The notes: a model not told the origin generated them from the sequence alone. A stretch of 21,621 nt of DNA from an uncultured Blautia sp. (GCA_900541345.1 UQJE01000040.1:1-21621), one strand, 5' to 3'. Counted from the first letter of the stretch, positions 9,148-16,321 are shown. Translations and numbers: made by a program.

Positions 9148-10101
9148 ATGAAAAGAAAAAAAGAGAGATTAAAAATACTTCTTATAATATCAATAGCCCT
9201 GTTTTTTATACTGGGAATATCAGCAGTTGCCATAAGCAGCTATAAAAAACATATAGTAGCAGAAAAAGAAAAGCAGGAGATGCTGGAGATTTTGCAAAAG
9301 ATGCCAAAGACGACACCGACTCCGGCAGCTACTGCAACACCGACTCCGGAACCGACTGCAACACCGACTCCTACACCGGTGATCACCATGAGGGCAACCT
9401 TTAATCCTGATGATTACTGGAATACGTGGTACAGTGCAGACGGACTGGTAAGTCTTAATATTTATAATATCAGCAATAAAAGCGTTTCTTTTTCTTTCAG
9501 CCAGGCAAACAGAGCGGACGGTGCCCATGTATGTGAGGCGGATGTAACAGCAGAGGTAGCAGGAAATGCGGCAACTTTTTCATTTAATGATTCTTTTGGA
9601 AGCAGCGCGGCAGGAAGCCTTACTTTTGACGGAGGGAACTTATATGTGAATATCCGGACAGAGGCGAGAGCGGAAGGAACAGCCGTAAGCCCTGAAGTAA
9701 GCGGCCTTTTTACAAGAGAGAAAAAGGAAGCTCCAAAACCGGAGCCGACTGCCACACCTGTACCGGAAGAAAAACCGGAGAAAAAGCCGGAAGAAACAGA
9801 AAAAGCAGAGGGGGATTATATTTTCCCTGAAAGCAATACCCGGTATCTCACAGACGAGGAGATTTCCGGATACTCCTCAAAAGAGCTGGAGCTTGCCAAA
9901 AACGAAATTTATGCAAGACGCGGAAGAATGTTCGTCACAGAGAGGATTGCCGATTATTTCAATGGAAAGTCCTGGTATCAGGGGACGGTTCCGCCGGAAG
10001 AGTTTGATGCAAAGCAGGATCAGATTTTTAATGAATATGAAAGCGCAAATGTAAGCAAAATCGCTCAGTGGGAAGAGAAAAAGAGAAACGAAGGCAAATA
10101 A
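9148..10101 (+). CDS. Membrane-anchored YARHG-domain protein with Pro/Thr linker
   Basis: A 317-aa protein with a basic N-terminus and one hydrophobic helix (about 10-31), so an uncleaved anchor with the rest outside the cell is likely. Then come a short coiled segment, a T-P-T-P-rich linker (about 52-77) carrying an 8-residue tandem repeat, a Ser/Asn-rich beta domain (about 85-190), and a second Pro/Glu/Lys linker. A C-terminal YARHG-type domain (about 228-290) has YLTDEEISGYSSKELELAKN, EIYARRGRMF and WYQGTVPPEEFD. The function of YARHG domains is poorly known; they occur in extracellular proteins and lipoproteins. There is no lipobox cysteine here. GAGGTG (9135-9140) precedes the ATG. A TATAAT at 9122-9127 could be a -10, but only a weak TTACAG with a 19-nt spacer sits upstream, so readthrough from the PurF-like gene is equally possible. 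Confidence 0.8.
   Translation: MKRKKERLKILLIISIALFFILGISAVAISSYKKHIVAEKEKQEMLEILQKMPKTTPTPAATATPTPEPTATPTPTPVITMRATFNPDDYWNTWYSADGLVSLNIYNISNKSVSFSFSQANRADGAHVCEADVTAEVAGNAATFSFNDSFGSSAAGSLTFDGGNLYVNIRTEARAEGTAVSPEVSGLFTREKKEAPKPEPTATPVPEEKPEKKPEETEKAEGDYIFPESNTRYLTDEEISGYSSKELELAKNEIYARRGRMFVTERIADYFNGKSWYQGTVPPEEFDAKQDQIFNEYESANVSKIAQWEEKKRNEGK
9313..9371 (+). repeat. 24-nt tandem repeat encoding an 8-residue Thr/Pro unit
   Basis: ACACCGACTCC occurs at 9313-9323, 9337-9347 and 9361-9371, exactly 24 nt apart. The last two copies share a longer identity, ACTGCAACACCGACTCC (9331-9347 and 9355-9371). In protein this is the repeating TATPTPxP linker. Copy number could change by slippage without breaking the frame. 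Confidence 0.85.
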
Positions 10102-10139
10102 AAAGAAAATCCCGGACTCAGAGACCGGGATTTTCTTTT
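10101..10139. terminator. Bidirectional intrinsic terminator between convergent genes
   Basis: Perfect 15-bp inverted arms (10101-10115 and 10125-10139) with a 9-nt loop. The core is a GC stem TCCCGG/CCGGGA, flanked by A-rich and T-rich ends that give a U tract on either strand. The left arm starts in the stop codon of the YARHG gene. The stop of the minus-strand regulator (10118-10120) falls in the loop. Confidence 0.9.
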
Positions 10140-10360
10140 TTTGTTTTTTGGGACGCTTTTTTTACATCTGTTCTGCCCACAAGATAATCAATACTTGTGT
10201 CATAATAATTTGCAAGGCGGATAAGCATCTCTATGGGAATATTGCGGGAGCCGGTTTCGTAATGGGAGTAAGAACGTTGGCTGATATGAAGAATCTCACT
10301 TAGCTCTCTCTGTGACAGGTCCGCGTCTGTCCGCATATCCTGAATACGCTGAAATTTCAT
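10118..10360 (-). CDS. Small XRE-family helix-turn-helix transcriptional regulator
   Basis: An 80-aa protein consisting almost entirely of a Cro/C1-type HTH domain (about residues 6-62). The characteristic segments are LSQRELSEILHISQRSYSHYETG, then the third-to-fifth helix signature IPIEMLIRLANYYDTSIDYLVGRTD, then a Lys-rich tail. There is no ligand or metallopeptidase domain, so it probably acts as a stand-alone repressor dimer. AGAGGTG lies just upstream of the ATG on the minus strand. The gene diverges from comM-dprA-topA, and a palindrome in the shared region (10401-10414) is a plausible operator. The last codons lie in the bidirectional terminator. The target genes are not proven by sequence. 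Confidence 0.88.
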   Translation of the reverse strand: MKFQRIQDMRTDADLSQRELSEILHISQRSYSHYETGSRNIPIEMLIRLANYYDTSIDYLVGRTDVKKASQKTKKENPGL

Positions 10361-10400
10361 ATTTTCACCTCTTTCTCAGAAAAGTATAAAACAGAACGAT

Positions 10401-10414
10401 TTGCACTATTGCAA
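10401..10414. promoter_or_regulatory. Palindrome TTGCACTATTGCAA, candidate operator
   Basis: Two inverted TTGCA half-sites separated by CTAT. The right half coincides with the -35 hexamer of the plus-strand comM promoter. The site lies 41 nt upstream of the XRE gene's start. Small XRE repressors commonly bind such short palindromes in their own divergent promoter region, so regulation of both sides is an inference from position. Confidence 0.45.
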
Positions 10415-10437
10415 TACAGAGCAAAATGGACTATACT
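10409..10437 (+). promoter_or_regulatory. Candidate promoter of the comM-dprA-topA operon
   Basis: TTGCAA (10409-10414), a 17-nt spacer, and TATACT (10432-10437). Predicted start near 10444, giving a leader of about 100 nt before comM. On the minus strand a TATACT (10388-10383) could serve the XRE gene. Its best -35 match (TTGCAA, same bases) is 20 nt away, so that promoter is weaker on paper. Confidence 0.55.
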
Positions 10438-10463
10438 AAAATCAGATTTCAATTACTTTCTCG

Positions 10464-10533
10464 CAGGCAGGTTCCTGTCTGTTTTTCCATAGTTTATTTT
10501 TTGATCGCTCAGACTGCTGTCGGGCAGAGTCTG
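10464..10533 (+). promoter_or_regulatory. Structured 5' leader of comM with two hairpins
   Basis: First hairpin: CAGGCAG (10464-10470) pairs with CTGTCTG (10475-10481) around GTTC, with one G-U pair, followed by TTTTT (10482-10486). This looks like a weak intrinsic terminator. Second hairpin: CAGACT-g-CTG (10510-10519) pairs with CAG-AGTCTG (10525-10533), 9 bp with a bulged G, ending 3 nt before the AAGGGAGG ribosome binding region. I recognise no known riboswitch or leader peptide. Confidence 0.4.
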
Positions 10534-10547
10534 AAGAAGGGAGGAAT

Positions 10548-12068
10548 ATGTTTGCAAGTGTGTTATCGGCTGCTATTTTCGGAATGGAGGTCTGCCCCAT
10601 CCAGGTAGAGGCGGATGTGAGCAATGGACTGCCTTCTTTTACTATGGTGGGATATGCATCTGCCCAGGTGAAAGAAGCGCAGGAAAGAGTGCGCACAGCT
10701 CTGAAAAACAGTGGAGTTGCCCTTCCGCCAAGGAGGATTACCGTAAATTTTGTTCCGGCGGATATAAAAAAAGAGGGTGCAGGCTTTGATCTTCCGGTTG
10801 CAGCTGCAGTTCTGGCAGCCTCCGGTATGTTAAAGCCGGAGCTTTTAACAGACGTGATGATGGTGGGTGAGGTGAGCTTAAATGGGGAAATCCACCCTGT
10901 TTCCGGGATTTTGCCAAGGGTGATCCATGCAGGAGAGACAGGGCTTCGCTTCTGCGTCATTCCTTCAGGGAATTTAAAAGAGGGACTTCTTGTAAAAAAT
11001 ATAAAAGTGATAGGAGTACGGACATTAAAAGAAATGATGCTTTTTCTTCAAAATCCGGAAAAGCATTTTGCGGGTCAGGAGGAGATGTGTAAAGTAATAG
11101 ATGAAAAAACAGAAGATTTTAAAGAGATTCAGGGACAGGAAGGGGCAAAAAGAGCAGCGGAGATTGCAGCGGCAGGATTTCATAACATTCTTCTTATAGG
11201 ACCGCCGGGAGCTGGCAAAACGATGCTTGCAAGAAGAATTCCCACAATTATGCCGGACCTTACTGAAGAGGAGGGAATGGAGCTTACGAAAATTTACAGT
11301 ATTGCAGGTCTTTTGTCAGAAGAAGCGCCTCTTATTTTAAAGCGTCCTTTTCGAAATCCACACCATACAAGCCCTCCCCAGGCACTTACGGGAGGAGGGC
11401 GAAATCCAGGACCGGGTGAAATTACGCTTTCTCATAGAGGAATTTTATTTCTTGATGAATTTCCGGAGTTTTCGAGAGCAGCGCTTGAAACACTTCGCCA
11501 GCCCCTTGAGGATAGAGAAATTGTGTTATCAAGGGCTTCAGGTACGTATCATTTTCCGGCCAACTTCATGCTTGTGGCAGCCATGAATCCCTGTCCCTGC
11601 GGATATTATCCGGATATGAACCGGTGTACTTGTACAGCTGGTCAGGTAAGCCACTATCTTGGGAAGATCAGTCGTCCTCTTCTCGATAGAATTGATATTT
11701 GCACAGATATTCCTGCAGTTACCTTTTCCCAGATGACAGATCAGGAAAAAGGAGAAGGTTCTTTTGAGATGAAGGTTCGTGTGGAAAAGGCGAGGGATAT
11801 ACAGAAGGAGCGATACAAAAAGGAAGGCATCCGTTTTAACGGAGAAATGACAGGAAAGCAGATAAAAAAATACTGCACTTGTACAAGAGAGGGAGAAAGA
11901 CTTCTTGGAATGGCGTTTGAAAAGATGAAATTCAGCGCCCGTTCGTATCATAAGGTGCTTCGCACAGCAAGAACCATAGCAGATTTGCAAGGGAAGGAAA
12001 TAATTGATTCTTCGCATATCGGAGAGGCGCTTTCCTGTAGGGCTTTTGATAAAAAATACTGGAATTAA
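10548..12068 (+). CDS. comM: ComM/YifB family Mg-chelatase-like AAA+ ATPase
   Basis: A 506-aa protein of the YifB/ComM family. In Gram-negative competence models ComM is a hexameric helicase that promotes branch migration of incoming DNA; the role in clostridia is less clear. Visible parts are the N-terminal ChlI-like domain (MFASVLSAAIFGMEVCPIQV…, GLPSFTMVGYA, NFVPADIKKEGAGFDLPVA), Walker A GPPGAGKTML (about 218-227), Walker B ILFLDEFPEF (about 302), and the cysteine-rich stretch NPCPCGYYPDMNRCTCT (about 347-363). A C-terminal helical part (RSYHKVLRTARTIADLQG) ends the protein. GGGAGG precedes the ATG at 10548. dprA follows after 16 nt, the usual clostridial order, which supports a shared role in handling single-stranded or recombining DNA. 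Confidence 0.93.
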   Translation: MFASVLSAAIFGMEVCPIQVEADVSNGLPSFTMVGYASAQVKEAQERVRTALKNSGVALPPRRITVNFVPADIKKEGAGFDLPVAAAVLAASGMLKPELLTDVMMVGEVSLNGEIHPVSGILPRVIHAGETGLRFCVIPSGNLKEGLLVKNIKVIGVRTLKEMMLFLQNPEKHFAGQEEMCKVIDEKTEDFKEIQGQEGAKRAAEIAAAGFHNILLIGPPGAGKTMLARRIPTIMPDLTEEEGMELTKIYSIAGLLSEEAPLILKRPFRNPHHTSPPQALTGGGRNPGPGEITLSHRGILFLDEFPEFSRAALETLRQPLEDREIVLSRASGTYHFPANFMLVAAMNPCPCGYYPDMNRCTCTAGQVSHYLGKISRPLLDRIDICTDIPAVTFSQMTDQEKGEGSFEMKVRVEKARDIQKERYKKEGIRFNGEMTGKQIKKYCTCTREGERLLGMAFEKMKFSARSYHKVLRTARTIADLQGKEIIDSSHIGEALSCRAFDKKYWN

Positions 12069-12084
12069 GAAGGAGGGCTTCTAT

Positions 12085-12963
12085 ATGGAAGAAATAAAAA
12101 ATAAGATGTACTGCGTAAAAAAAGGAGAGGCGGGGTATCCAAAGCGTCTTCTTGAGCTTGCAGGAATGCCGGAGAAGCTCTATTTCTATGGAAGGCTTCC
12201 GGACGACGAAAAGCCGTCTATTGCTATTGTAGGTGCGAGAATGTGCAGTTCTTATGGCAGAATCCAGAGCTTTTCCTATGGAAAATTTGTAAGTCGGGCA
12301 GGTATTCAGGTGATAAGCGGTCTTGCGCTTGGAATTGATTCAGAAGGACATAAAGGGGCACTTGAGGGGGATTCGCCCACCTTTGCGGTTCTTGGAAGCG
12401 GGGCTGATGTGTGTTATCCTGCTGCAAATAAGCGACTGTATGACAGGATTTTAAGAAACGGCGGCGGGATTATCAGTGAATATCCGCCGGGAACGGCTCC
12501 CAGAAATTATTTTTTTCCTGCAAGAAATCGAATTATAAGCGGTCTTTCCGATGTGGTGCTCGTTGTTGAGGCGAAAGAAAAAAGCGGTTCTTTAATTACG
12601 GCAGGCTGTGCGCTGGAGCAAGGGAAGGCAGTTTATGCAGTTCCGGGGGCTGTAAACGACGTGTTGAGCAGAGGGTGTCATAAGCTTATTTACGATGGGG
12701 CAGGGATTGCATACTGCCCGGAAATTCTTCTGGAAGAATGGAAAATTTCTGTGAAATCCCGTGAAAAAAGTAAGTTGGGACTTGCAACTGATTTGGATTT
12801 GGTGTATAGTTGTCTCGATTTACGACCAAAAAATCTGGATAATGTGATCGAAAAAACCGGGTTTTCCCCGGCAAAGGCAGGCAGCATACTTACAGAGCTG
12901 CAGCTTATGGGACTTGTTCGGGAGGTAGCAAGACAGCATTATATCCGGACAGAACAGGATTAG
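12085..12963 (+). CDS. dprA: DNA-processing protein DprA
   Basis: DprA (Smf) loads RecA onto single-stranded DNA taken up by transformation and protects it. The 292-aa protein has the Rossmann-like core: IAIVGARMCSSYG (about 50), VISGLALGIDSEGHKGAL (about 84), AVLGSGADVCYP, ISEYPPGTAPRNYFFPARNRIISGLSD (about 132-158) and KSGSLITA. A C-terminal winged-helix (about 232-290, FSPAKAGSILTELQLMGLV) completes it. It lacks a long N-terminal SAM domain, as in shorter family members. The ATG at 12085 lies 8 nt after AGGAGG (12071-12076). The longer in-frame start at 12004 is inside comM. topA follows after 10 nt. Presence of dprA and comM does not by itself show the strain is transformable. Confidence 0.94.
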   Translation: MEEIKNKMYCVKKGEAGYPKRLLELAGMPEKLYFYGRLPDDEKPSIAIVGARMCSSYGRIQSFSYGKFVSRAGIQVISGLALGIDSEGHKGALEGDSPTFAVLGSGADVCYPAANKRLYDRILRNGGGIISEYPPGTAPRNYFFPARNRIISGLSDVVLVVEAKEKSGSLITAGCALEQGKAVYAVPGAVNDVLSRGCHKLIYDGAGIAYCPEILLEEWKISVKSREKSKLGLATDLDLVYSCLDLRPKNLDNVIEKTGFSPAKAGSILTELQLMGLVREVARQHYIRTEQD

Positions 12964-12973
12964 GAGAGGTATT

Positions 12974-15046
12974 ATGGCGAAGTATTTGGTGATAGTGGAA
13001 TCACCTGCAAAAGTGAAAACAATAAAGAAATTTCTCGGTTCCAATTATGAGGTGGAAGCATCGAACGGTCATGTGAGAGATTTTCCTAAAAGCCAGTTTG
13101 GAATTGATGTAGAAAATGATTTTGAACCGAAATATATTACTATAAGAGGAAAAGGTGAGCTTCTGGCAAAGCTTCGAAAAGCAGCGAAAAAGGCTGATAA
13201 AATATATTTGGCAACTGACCCCGACCGTGAGGGAGAAGCAATTTCCTGGCATCTCATGCAGGCTCTTAAAGAATCACCGGAAAAAATGTACCGGATTACT
13301 TTTAACGAAATTACAAAGACGGCAGTAAAAGCTTCTATTAAACAGGCAAGAGAACTGGATATGGATCTTGTAGATGCGCAGCAGACAAGGCGTATGCTGG
13401 ATCGTATGGTTGGCTATACAATAAGTCCGCTTCTCTGGGCAAAAGTAAAAAGAGGATTAAGCGCAGGACGTGTACAGTCAGTTGCCCTTCGTATCATCTG
13501 TGACAGGGAGGAGGAGATCAATTCCTTTATTCCGGAAGAATACTGGACACTGGACGGAGAATTTAAGATAGCGGGAGAAAGGAAACCTCTTCTTGCGAAA
13601 TTTTACGGCACAGACAAAAAAATGAATATTCACACAAAGGAAGAGATGGACGAAATCCTTAAAAATCTGGAAAATGCAGATTTTGAAATTTCAGAGGTGA
13701 AAAAGGGAGAAAGAATTAAAAATCCACCCCTTCCCTTTACAACGAGTACCTTGCAGCAGGAAGCGTCAAAAAACCTTAATTTTTCTACGCAGAAAACAAT
13801 GCGCCTTGCGCAGCAGTTATACGAAGGAATTGATATTAAGGGAAATGGAACGGTGGGTGTAATCTCCTATCTTCGTACAGATTCCACAAGAATTTCTGAG
13901 GAGGCAGATACAGCGGCAAGAGCGTATATCAAAGAGCAGTATGGGGAGAATTACGTGTCTTTTTCTGAAAAATCCTCAAAAACAGGACAGAAAATCCAGG
14001 ATGCTCATGAGGCAATACGTCCTACGGATATAAACAGAACTCCGGCTGCTTTGAAGGATTCTCTTTCAAGAGACCAGTTCCGTTTGTATCAGCTTATCTG
14101 GAGAAGATTTGCTGCAAGCAGAATGGCTCCTGCCCGTTATGAGACTACATCCGTAAAAATAAAGGGAGGGGAATATACTTTTACAGTAGCTGCTTCAAAA
14201 GTAGTGTTCGACGGTTTTCTTTCTGTATATACAGATGAAGAAGAAAATAAAAAGGGAAATGTGTTAAGTCAGAGTCTTGAAAAAGGCATGAAGCTTACTT
14301 TAAATACATTAAAGCCGGAACAGCATTTCACACAGCCCCCGGCTCATTATACAGAAGCTTCTCTTGTAAAAACGATGGAGGAGCTGGGAATCGGACGTCC
14401 TAGTACGTATGCACCTACCATTACGACAATTATCAGCCGTCGCTATGTGTCAAAGGAGCAGAAAAATCTTTATGTGACAGAGCTTGGAGAAGTAGTAAAC
14501 AGTATTATGAAACAGGCATTTCCGAGTATTGTAGACGTAAATTTTACGGCTACGATGGAGGGGCTTCTTGACTGTGTGGAGGCAGGTACGGTACAGTGGA
14601 AAACCGTTGTTCGCAATTTTTATCCGGATCTGAAACACGATGTGGATGAGGCAGAGAAGGAACTGGAAAAAGTAGATATCCAGGACGAAGTGACAGATAT
14701 TATCTGTGAAAACTGCGGAAGAAACATGGTGATCAAATATGGACCGCACGGGAGATTTCTCGCATGTCCGGGATTTCCGGAGTGCAGGAATACAAAGCCT
14801 TATTACGAAAAAATAGGCGTTGCCTGTCCAAAATGCGGAAAAGAAGTGGTATTGAAAAAAACGAAGAAGGGGCGTAAGTATTACGGCTGCGAAGATAATC
14901 CGGAATGTGATTTCATGTCATGGCAGAAGCCTTCTAATAAAAAATGTCCTGTCTGCGGAAACTATATGGTGGAAAAAGGAAATAAGCTTTTGTGCAGTCA
15001 GGAAACCTGCGGTTATGTAGAACAGATGGAAAAAGAAGAAAAATAA
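12974..15046 (+). CDS. topA: DNA topoisomerase I (type IA)
   Basis: TopA relaxes negative supercoils by transient single-strand cleavage through a 5'-phosphotyrosine. The 690-aa protein starts with the TOPRIM domain (LVIVESPAKVKTIKKFLG; metal-binding acidic residues in ATDPDREGEAISWHL, about 80-90). The central gate domain carries the active-site Tyr299 in ISYLRTDSTRIS. GIGRPSTYAPTITTI lies at about 471. Three C-terminal four-cysteine zinc ribbons follow (about 578-685: CENC…CPGFPEC, CPKC…CEDNPEC, CPVC…CSQETC). The ATG at 12974 follows AGGAGAGG (12963-12970). It is the last gene of comM-dprA-topA, closed by a strong terminator. Confidence 0.97.
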   Translation: MAKYLVIVESPAKVKTIKKFLGSNYEVEASNGHVRDFPKSQFGIDVENDFEPKYITIRGKGELLAKLRKAAKKADKIYLATDPDREGEAISWHLMQALKESPEKMYRITFNEITKTAVKASIKQARELDMDLVDAQQTRRMLDRMVGYTISPLLWAKVKRGLSAGRVQSVALRIICDREEEINSFIPEEYWTLDGEFKIAGERKPLLAKFYGTDKKMNIHTKEEMDEILKNLENADFEISEVKKGERIKNPPLPFTTSTLQQEASKNLNFSTQKTMRLAQQLYEGIDIKGNGTVGVISYLRTDSTRISEEADTAARAYIKEQYGENYVSFSEKSSKTGQKIQDAHEAIRPTDINRTPAALKDSLSRDQFRLYQLIWRRFAASRMAPARYETTSVKIKGGEYTFTVAASKVVFDGFLSVYTDEEENKKGNVLSQSLEKGMKLTLNTLKPEQHFTQPPAHYTEASLVKTMEELGIGRPSTYAPTITTIISRRYVSKEQKNLYVTELGEVVNSIMKQAFPSIVDVNFTATMEGLLDCVEAGTVQWKTVVRNFYPDLKHDVDEAEKELEKVDIQDEVTDIICENCGRNMVIKYGPHGRFLACPGFPECRNTKPYYEKIGVACPKCGKEVVLKKTKKGRKYYGCEDNPECDFMSWQKPSNKKCPVCGNYMVEKGNKLLCSQETCGYVEQMEKEEK

Positions 15047-15055
15047 AATAGTGAG

Positions 15056-15093
15056 AAAGGGAGACAGAAATGAAAGCAATGTCTCCCTTTTTT
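15056..15093 (+). terminator. Intrinsic terminator after topA
   Basis: Perfect 11-bp stem AAAGGGAGACA (15056-15066) with TGTCTCCCTTT (15080-15090), a 13-nt loop, and a T run to 15093. It starts 10 nt after the topA stop. Confidence 0.92.
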
Positions 15094-15126
15094 GCGTTTA
15101 TTTTGGAATAAAAAAATAATTACATA

Positions 15127-15141
15127 TATTTTCTGAAAAGC
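15127..15141. promoter_or_regulatory. CodY-box-like site upstream of codY
   Basis: TATTTTCTGAAAAGC matches the 15-nt CodY consensus AATTTTCWGAAAATT at 12 of 15 positions, including the whole TTTTCWGAAAA core. It lies about 30 nt upstream of the codY -35, so autoregulation by CodY is the natural inference. The consensus is from Bacillus/Lactococcus. The region is AT-rich, which raises the chance of coincidence. Confidence 0.5.
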
Positions 15142-15171
15142 AAATAAAAAATTAAAAATAGTAAAAATGTC

Positions 15172-15200
15172 TTGTAAATTCAACAAAAAACGTGTAATAT
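15172..15200 (+). promoter_or_regulatory. Candidate codY promoter
   Basis: TTGTAA (15172-15177), a 17-nt spacer, and TAATAT (15195-15200). An overlapping perfect TATAAT (15198-15203) would have a 20-nt spacer. Either gives a start about 40 nt before the codY ATG. The rest of 15094-15248 is AT-rich with no open frame. Confidence 0.55.
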
Positions 15201-15248
15201 AATAATAGCAATATGCAAATAGAAGAAATGTGATGAAAGGAGGACAAC

Positions 15249-16046
15249 ATGAGCGTTCAGTTGCTAGATAAAACAAGAAAAATTAATAAGCTTTTGCATA
15301 ACAGCAGTTCCAGCAAGGTTATTTTTAATGACATATGTCATGTTCTGATGGAAACATTAAGCTCCAATATCCTTGTGCTCAGCAAAAAAGGAAAGGTGCT
15401 GGGAATCAGCCTGTGTCCGGGTGTAGAAGAGATTACAGAATTAATGGAAGATAAGGTTGGCGGTCATATTGACACATTGTTAAATGAGCGTTTTCTGGGT
15501 GTGCTGTCTACAAAAGAAAATGTAAATCTTCAGACGCTCGGCTTTGAGCATGTGCCGGTGAATTATCAGGGAATTATCAATCCTATTGATATTGCGGGAG
15601 AACGTCTTGGAACCGTATTCATGTACCGAAAGGATAAGCCATATGATATTGAGGACATTATTGTAAGCGAATATGGAACAACTGTTGTGGGACTGGAAAT
15701 GATGCGGGCAGTTCATGAAGAGAATGCAGAAGAAGACAGAAAACAGCAGGTTGTGAAGTCTGCCTTCAATACACTGTCCTTCTCAGAGCTGGAAGCGATT
15801 ATCCATATTTTTGATGAGCTTGACGGGGACGAGGGAATTTTAGTTGCAAGCAAAATTGCAGACAGAGTGGGAATTACAAGATCTGTTATTGTGAACGCAC
15901 TTCGTAAATTTGAGAGCGCAGGCGTGATCGAATCGCGTTCTTCCGGTATGAAGGGAACGTATATCAAGGTTCTGAACGAGGTGATTTTCGACGAACTTGA
16001 GGAAATCAAGGCGCAGAGAAAAAAGCCGGAAAAAGAGAAAGAGTAA
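15249..16046 (+). CDS. codY: Global transcriptional repressor CodY
   Basis: CodY senses branched-chain amino acids, and GTP in Bacillus and several clostridia. It represses nutrient-scavenging genes during rich growth. The 265-aa protein has the family length. The N-terminal GAF domain (about 1-155) begins LLDKTRKINKLLHNS, with SSSSKVIFNDICHVL and SNILVLSKKGKVLG. A linker follows, then a C-terminal winged helix (about 200-250) with the near-invariant VASKIADRVGITRSVIVNALRKFESAGVIESRS. AAAGGAGG (15236-15243) precedes the ATG. The gene stands alone between terminators, with a CodY-box-like site upstream. Proximity to dprA-topA is a common Firmicute arrangement. Confidence 0.97.
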   Translation: MSVQLLDKTRKINKLLHNSSSSKVIFNDICHVLMETLSSNILVLSKKGKVLGISLCPGVEEITELMEDKVGGHIDTLLNERFLGVLSTKENVNLQTLGFEHVPVNYQGIINPIDIAGERLGTVFMYRKDKPYDIEDIIVSEYGTTVVGLEMMRAVHEENAEEDRKQQVVKSAFNTLSFSELEAIIHIFDELDGDEGILVASKIADRVGITRSVIVNALRKFESAGVIESRSSGMKGTYIKVLNEVIFDELEEIKAQRKKPEKEKE

Positions 16047-16060
16047 ATATATAAATACAA

Positions 16061-16090
16061 AAGAGAGCTGGCGGCAGTCAGTTCTTTTTT
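16061..16090 (+). terminator. Intrinsic terminator after codY
   Basis: A 10-bp stem AAGAGAGCTG (16061-16070) with CAGTTCTTTT (16079-16088), including two G-U pairs and an 8-nt loop, followed by a T run to 16090. It lies 15 nt after the codY stop. Confidence 0.8.
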
Positions 16091-16190
16091 ATTTACTAGA
16101 AAAGTAGTATATTCTGTATTGACTTTCCTACTAAATAAAAGTACTCCAAGCAGGATTGGTTATATATTTTTTTTGAAGATGAGAAAATAC

Positions 16191-16223
16191 AAGAAAATAA
16201 GAGAATAATTAAGAAAACAAGAG
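16191..16223 (+). repeat. Phased 13-nt direct repeat upstream of groESL
   Basis: AAGAAAATAAGAG (16191-16203) and AAGAAAACAAGAG (16211-16223) are identical at 12 of 13 positions and exactly 20 nt apart, two helical turns. They lie in a purine-rich strip about 30-65 nt upstream of the groESL -35. Otherwise the gene-free stretch 16091-16254 is AT-rich and shows no coding or RNA gene that I can recognise. Confidence 0.55.
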
Positions 16224-16254
16224 TATATAATTAAAAAGATACTTTGGAAAAGGG

Positions 16255-16283
16255 TTGCAGAAAAAAGGGAAATTCAATAATAT
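16255..16283 (+). promoter_or_regulatory. groESL sigma-A promoter
   Basis: TTGCAG (16255-16260), a 17-nt spacer, and TAATAT (16278-16283). Transcription would start near 16290, just before the CIRCE element, the classic arrangement for HrcA-repressed operons. Confidence 0.75.
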
Positions 16284-16294
16284 AAGGACAGTAA

Positions 16295-16321
16295 TTAGCA
16301 CTCGGATTTAATGAGTGCTAG
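16295..16321. promoter_or_regulatory. CIRCE operator (HrcA binding site)
   Basis: TTAGCACTC (16295-16303), a 9-nt spacer, and GAGTGCTAG (16313-16321). This matches the consensus TTAGCACTC-N9-GAGTGCTAA at all but the final base. HrcA binding here represses groESL until heat stress. No hrcA gene is in the window. Confidence 0.96.

Noticed and set aside
10426..10608. 60-codon open frame in the comM leader as a leader peptide
   Set aside because: Its start overlaps the -10 box of the predicted promoter, it has no ribosome binding site, and it runs into comM in another frame.
16100..16170. Second groESL promoter around TTGACT (16119-16124)
   Set aside because: No -10 hexamer at a usable spacing; the nearby AT-rich TTATATAT is not correctly placed.
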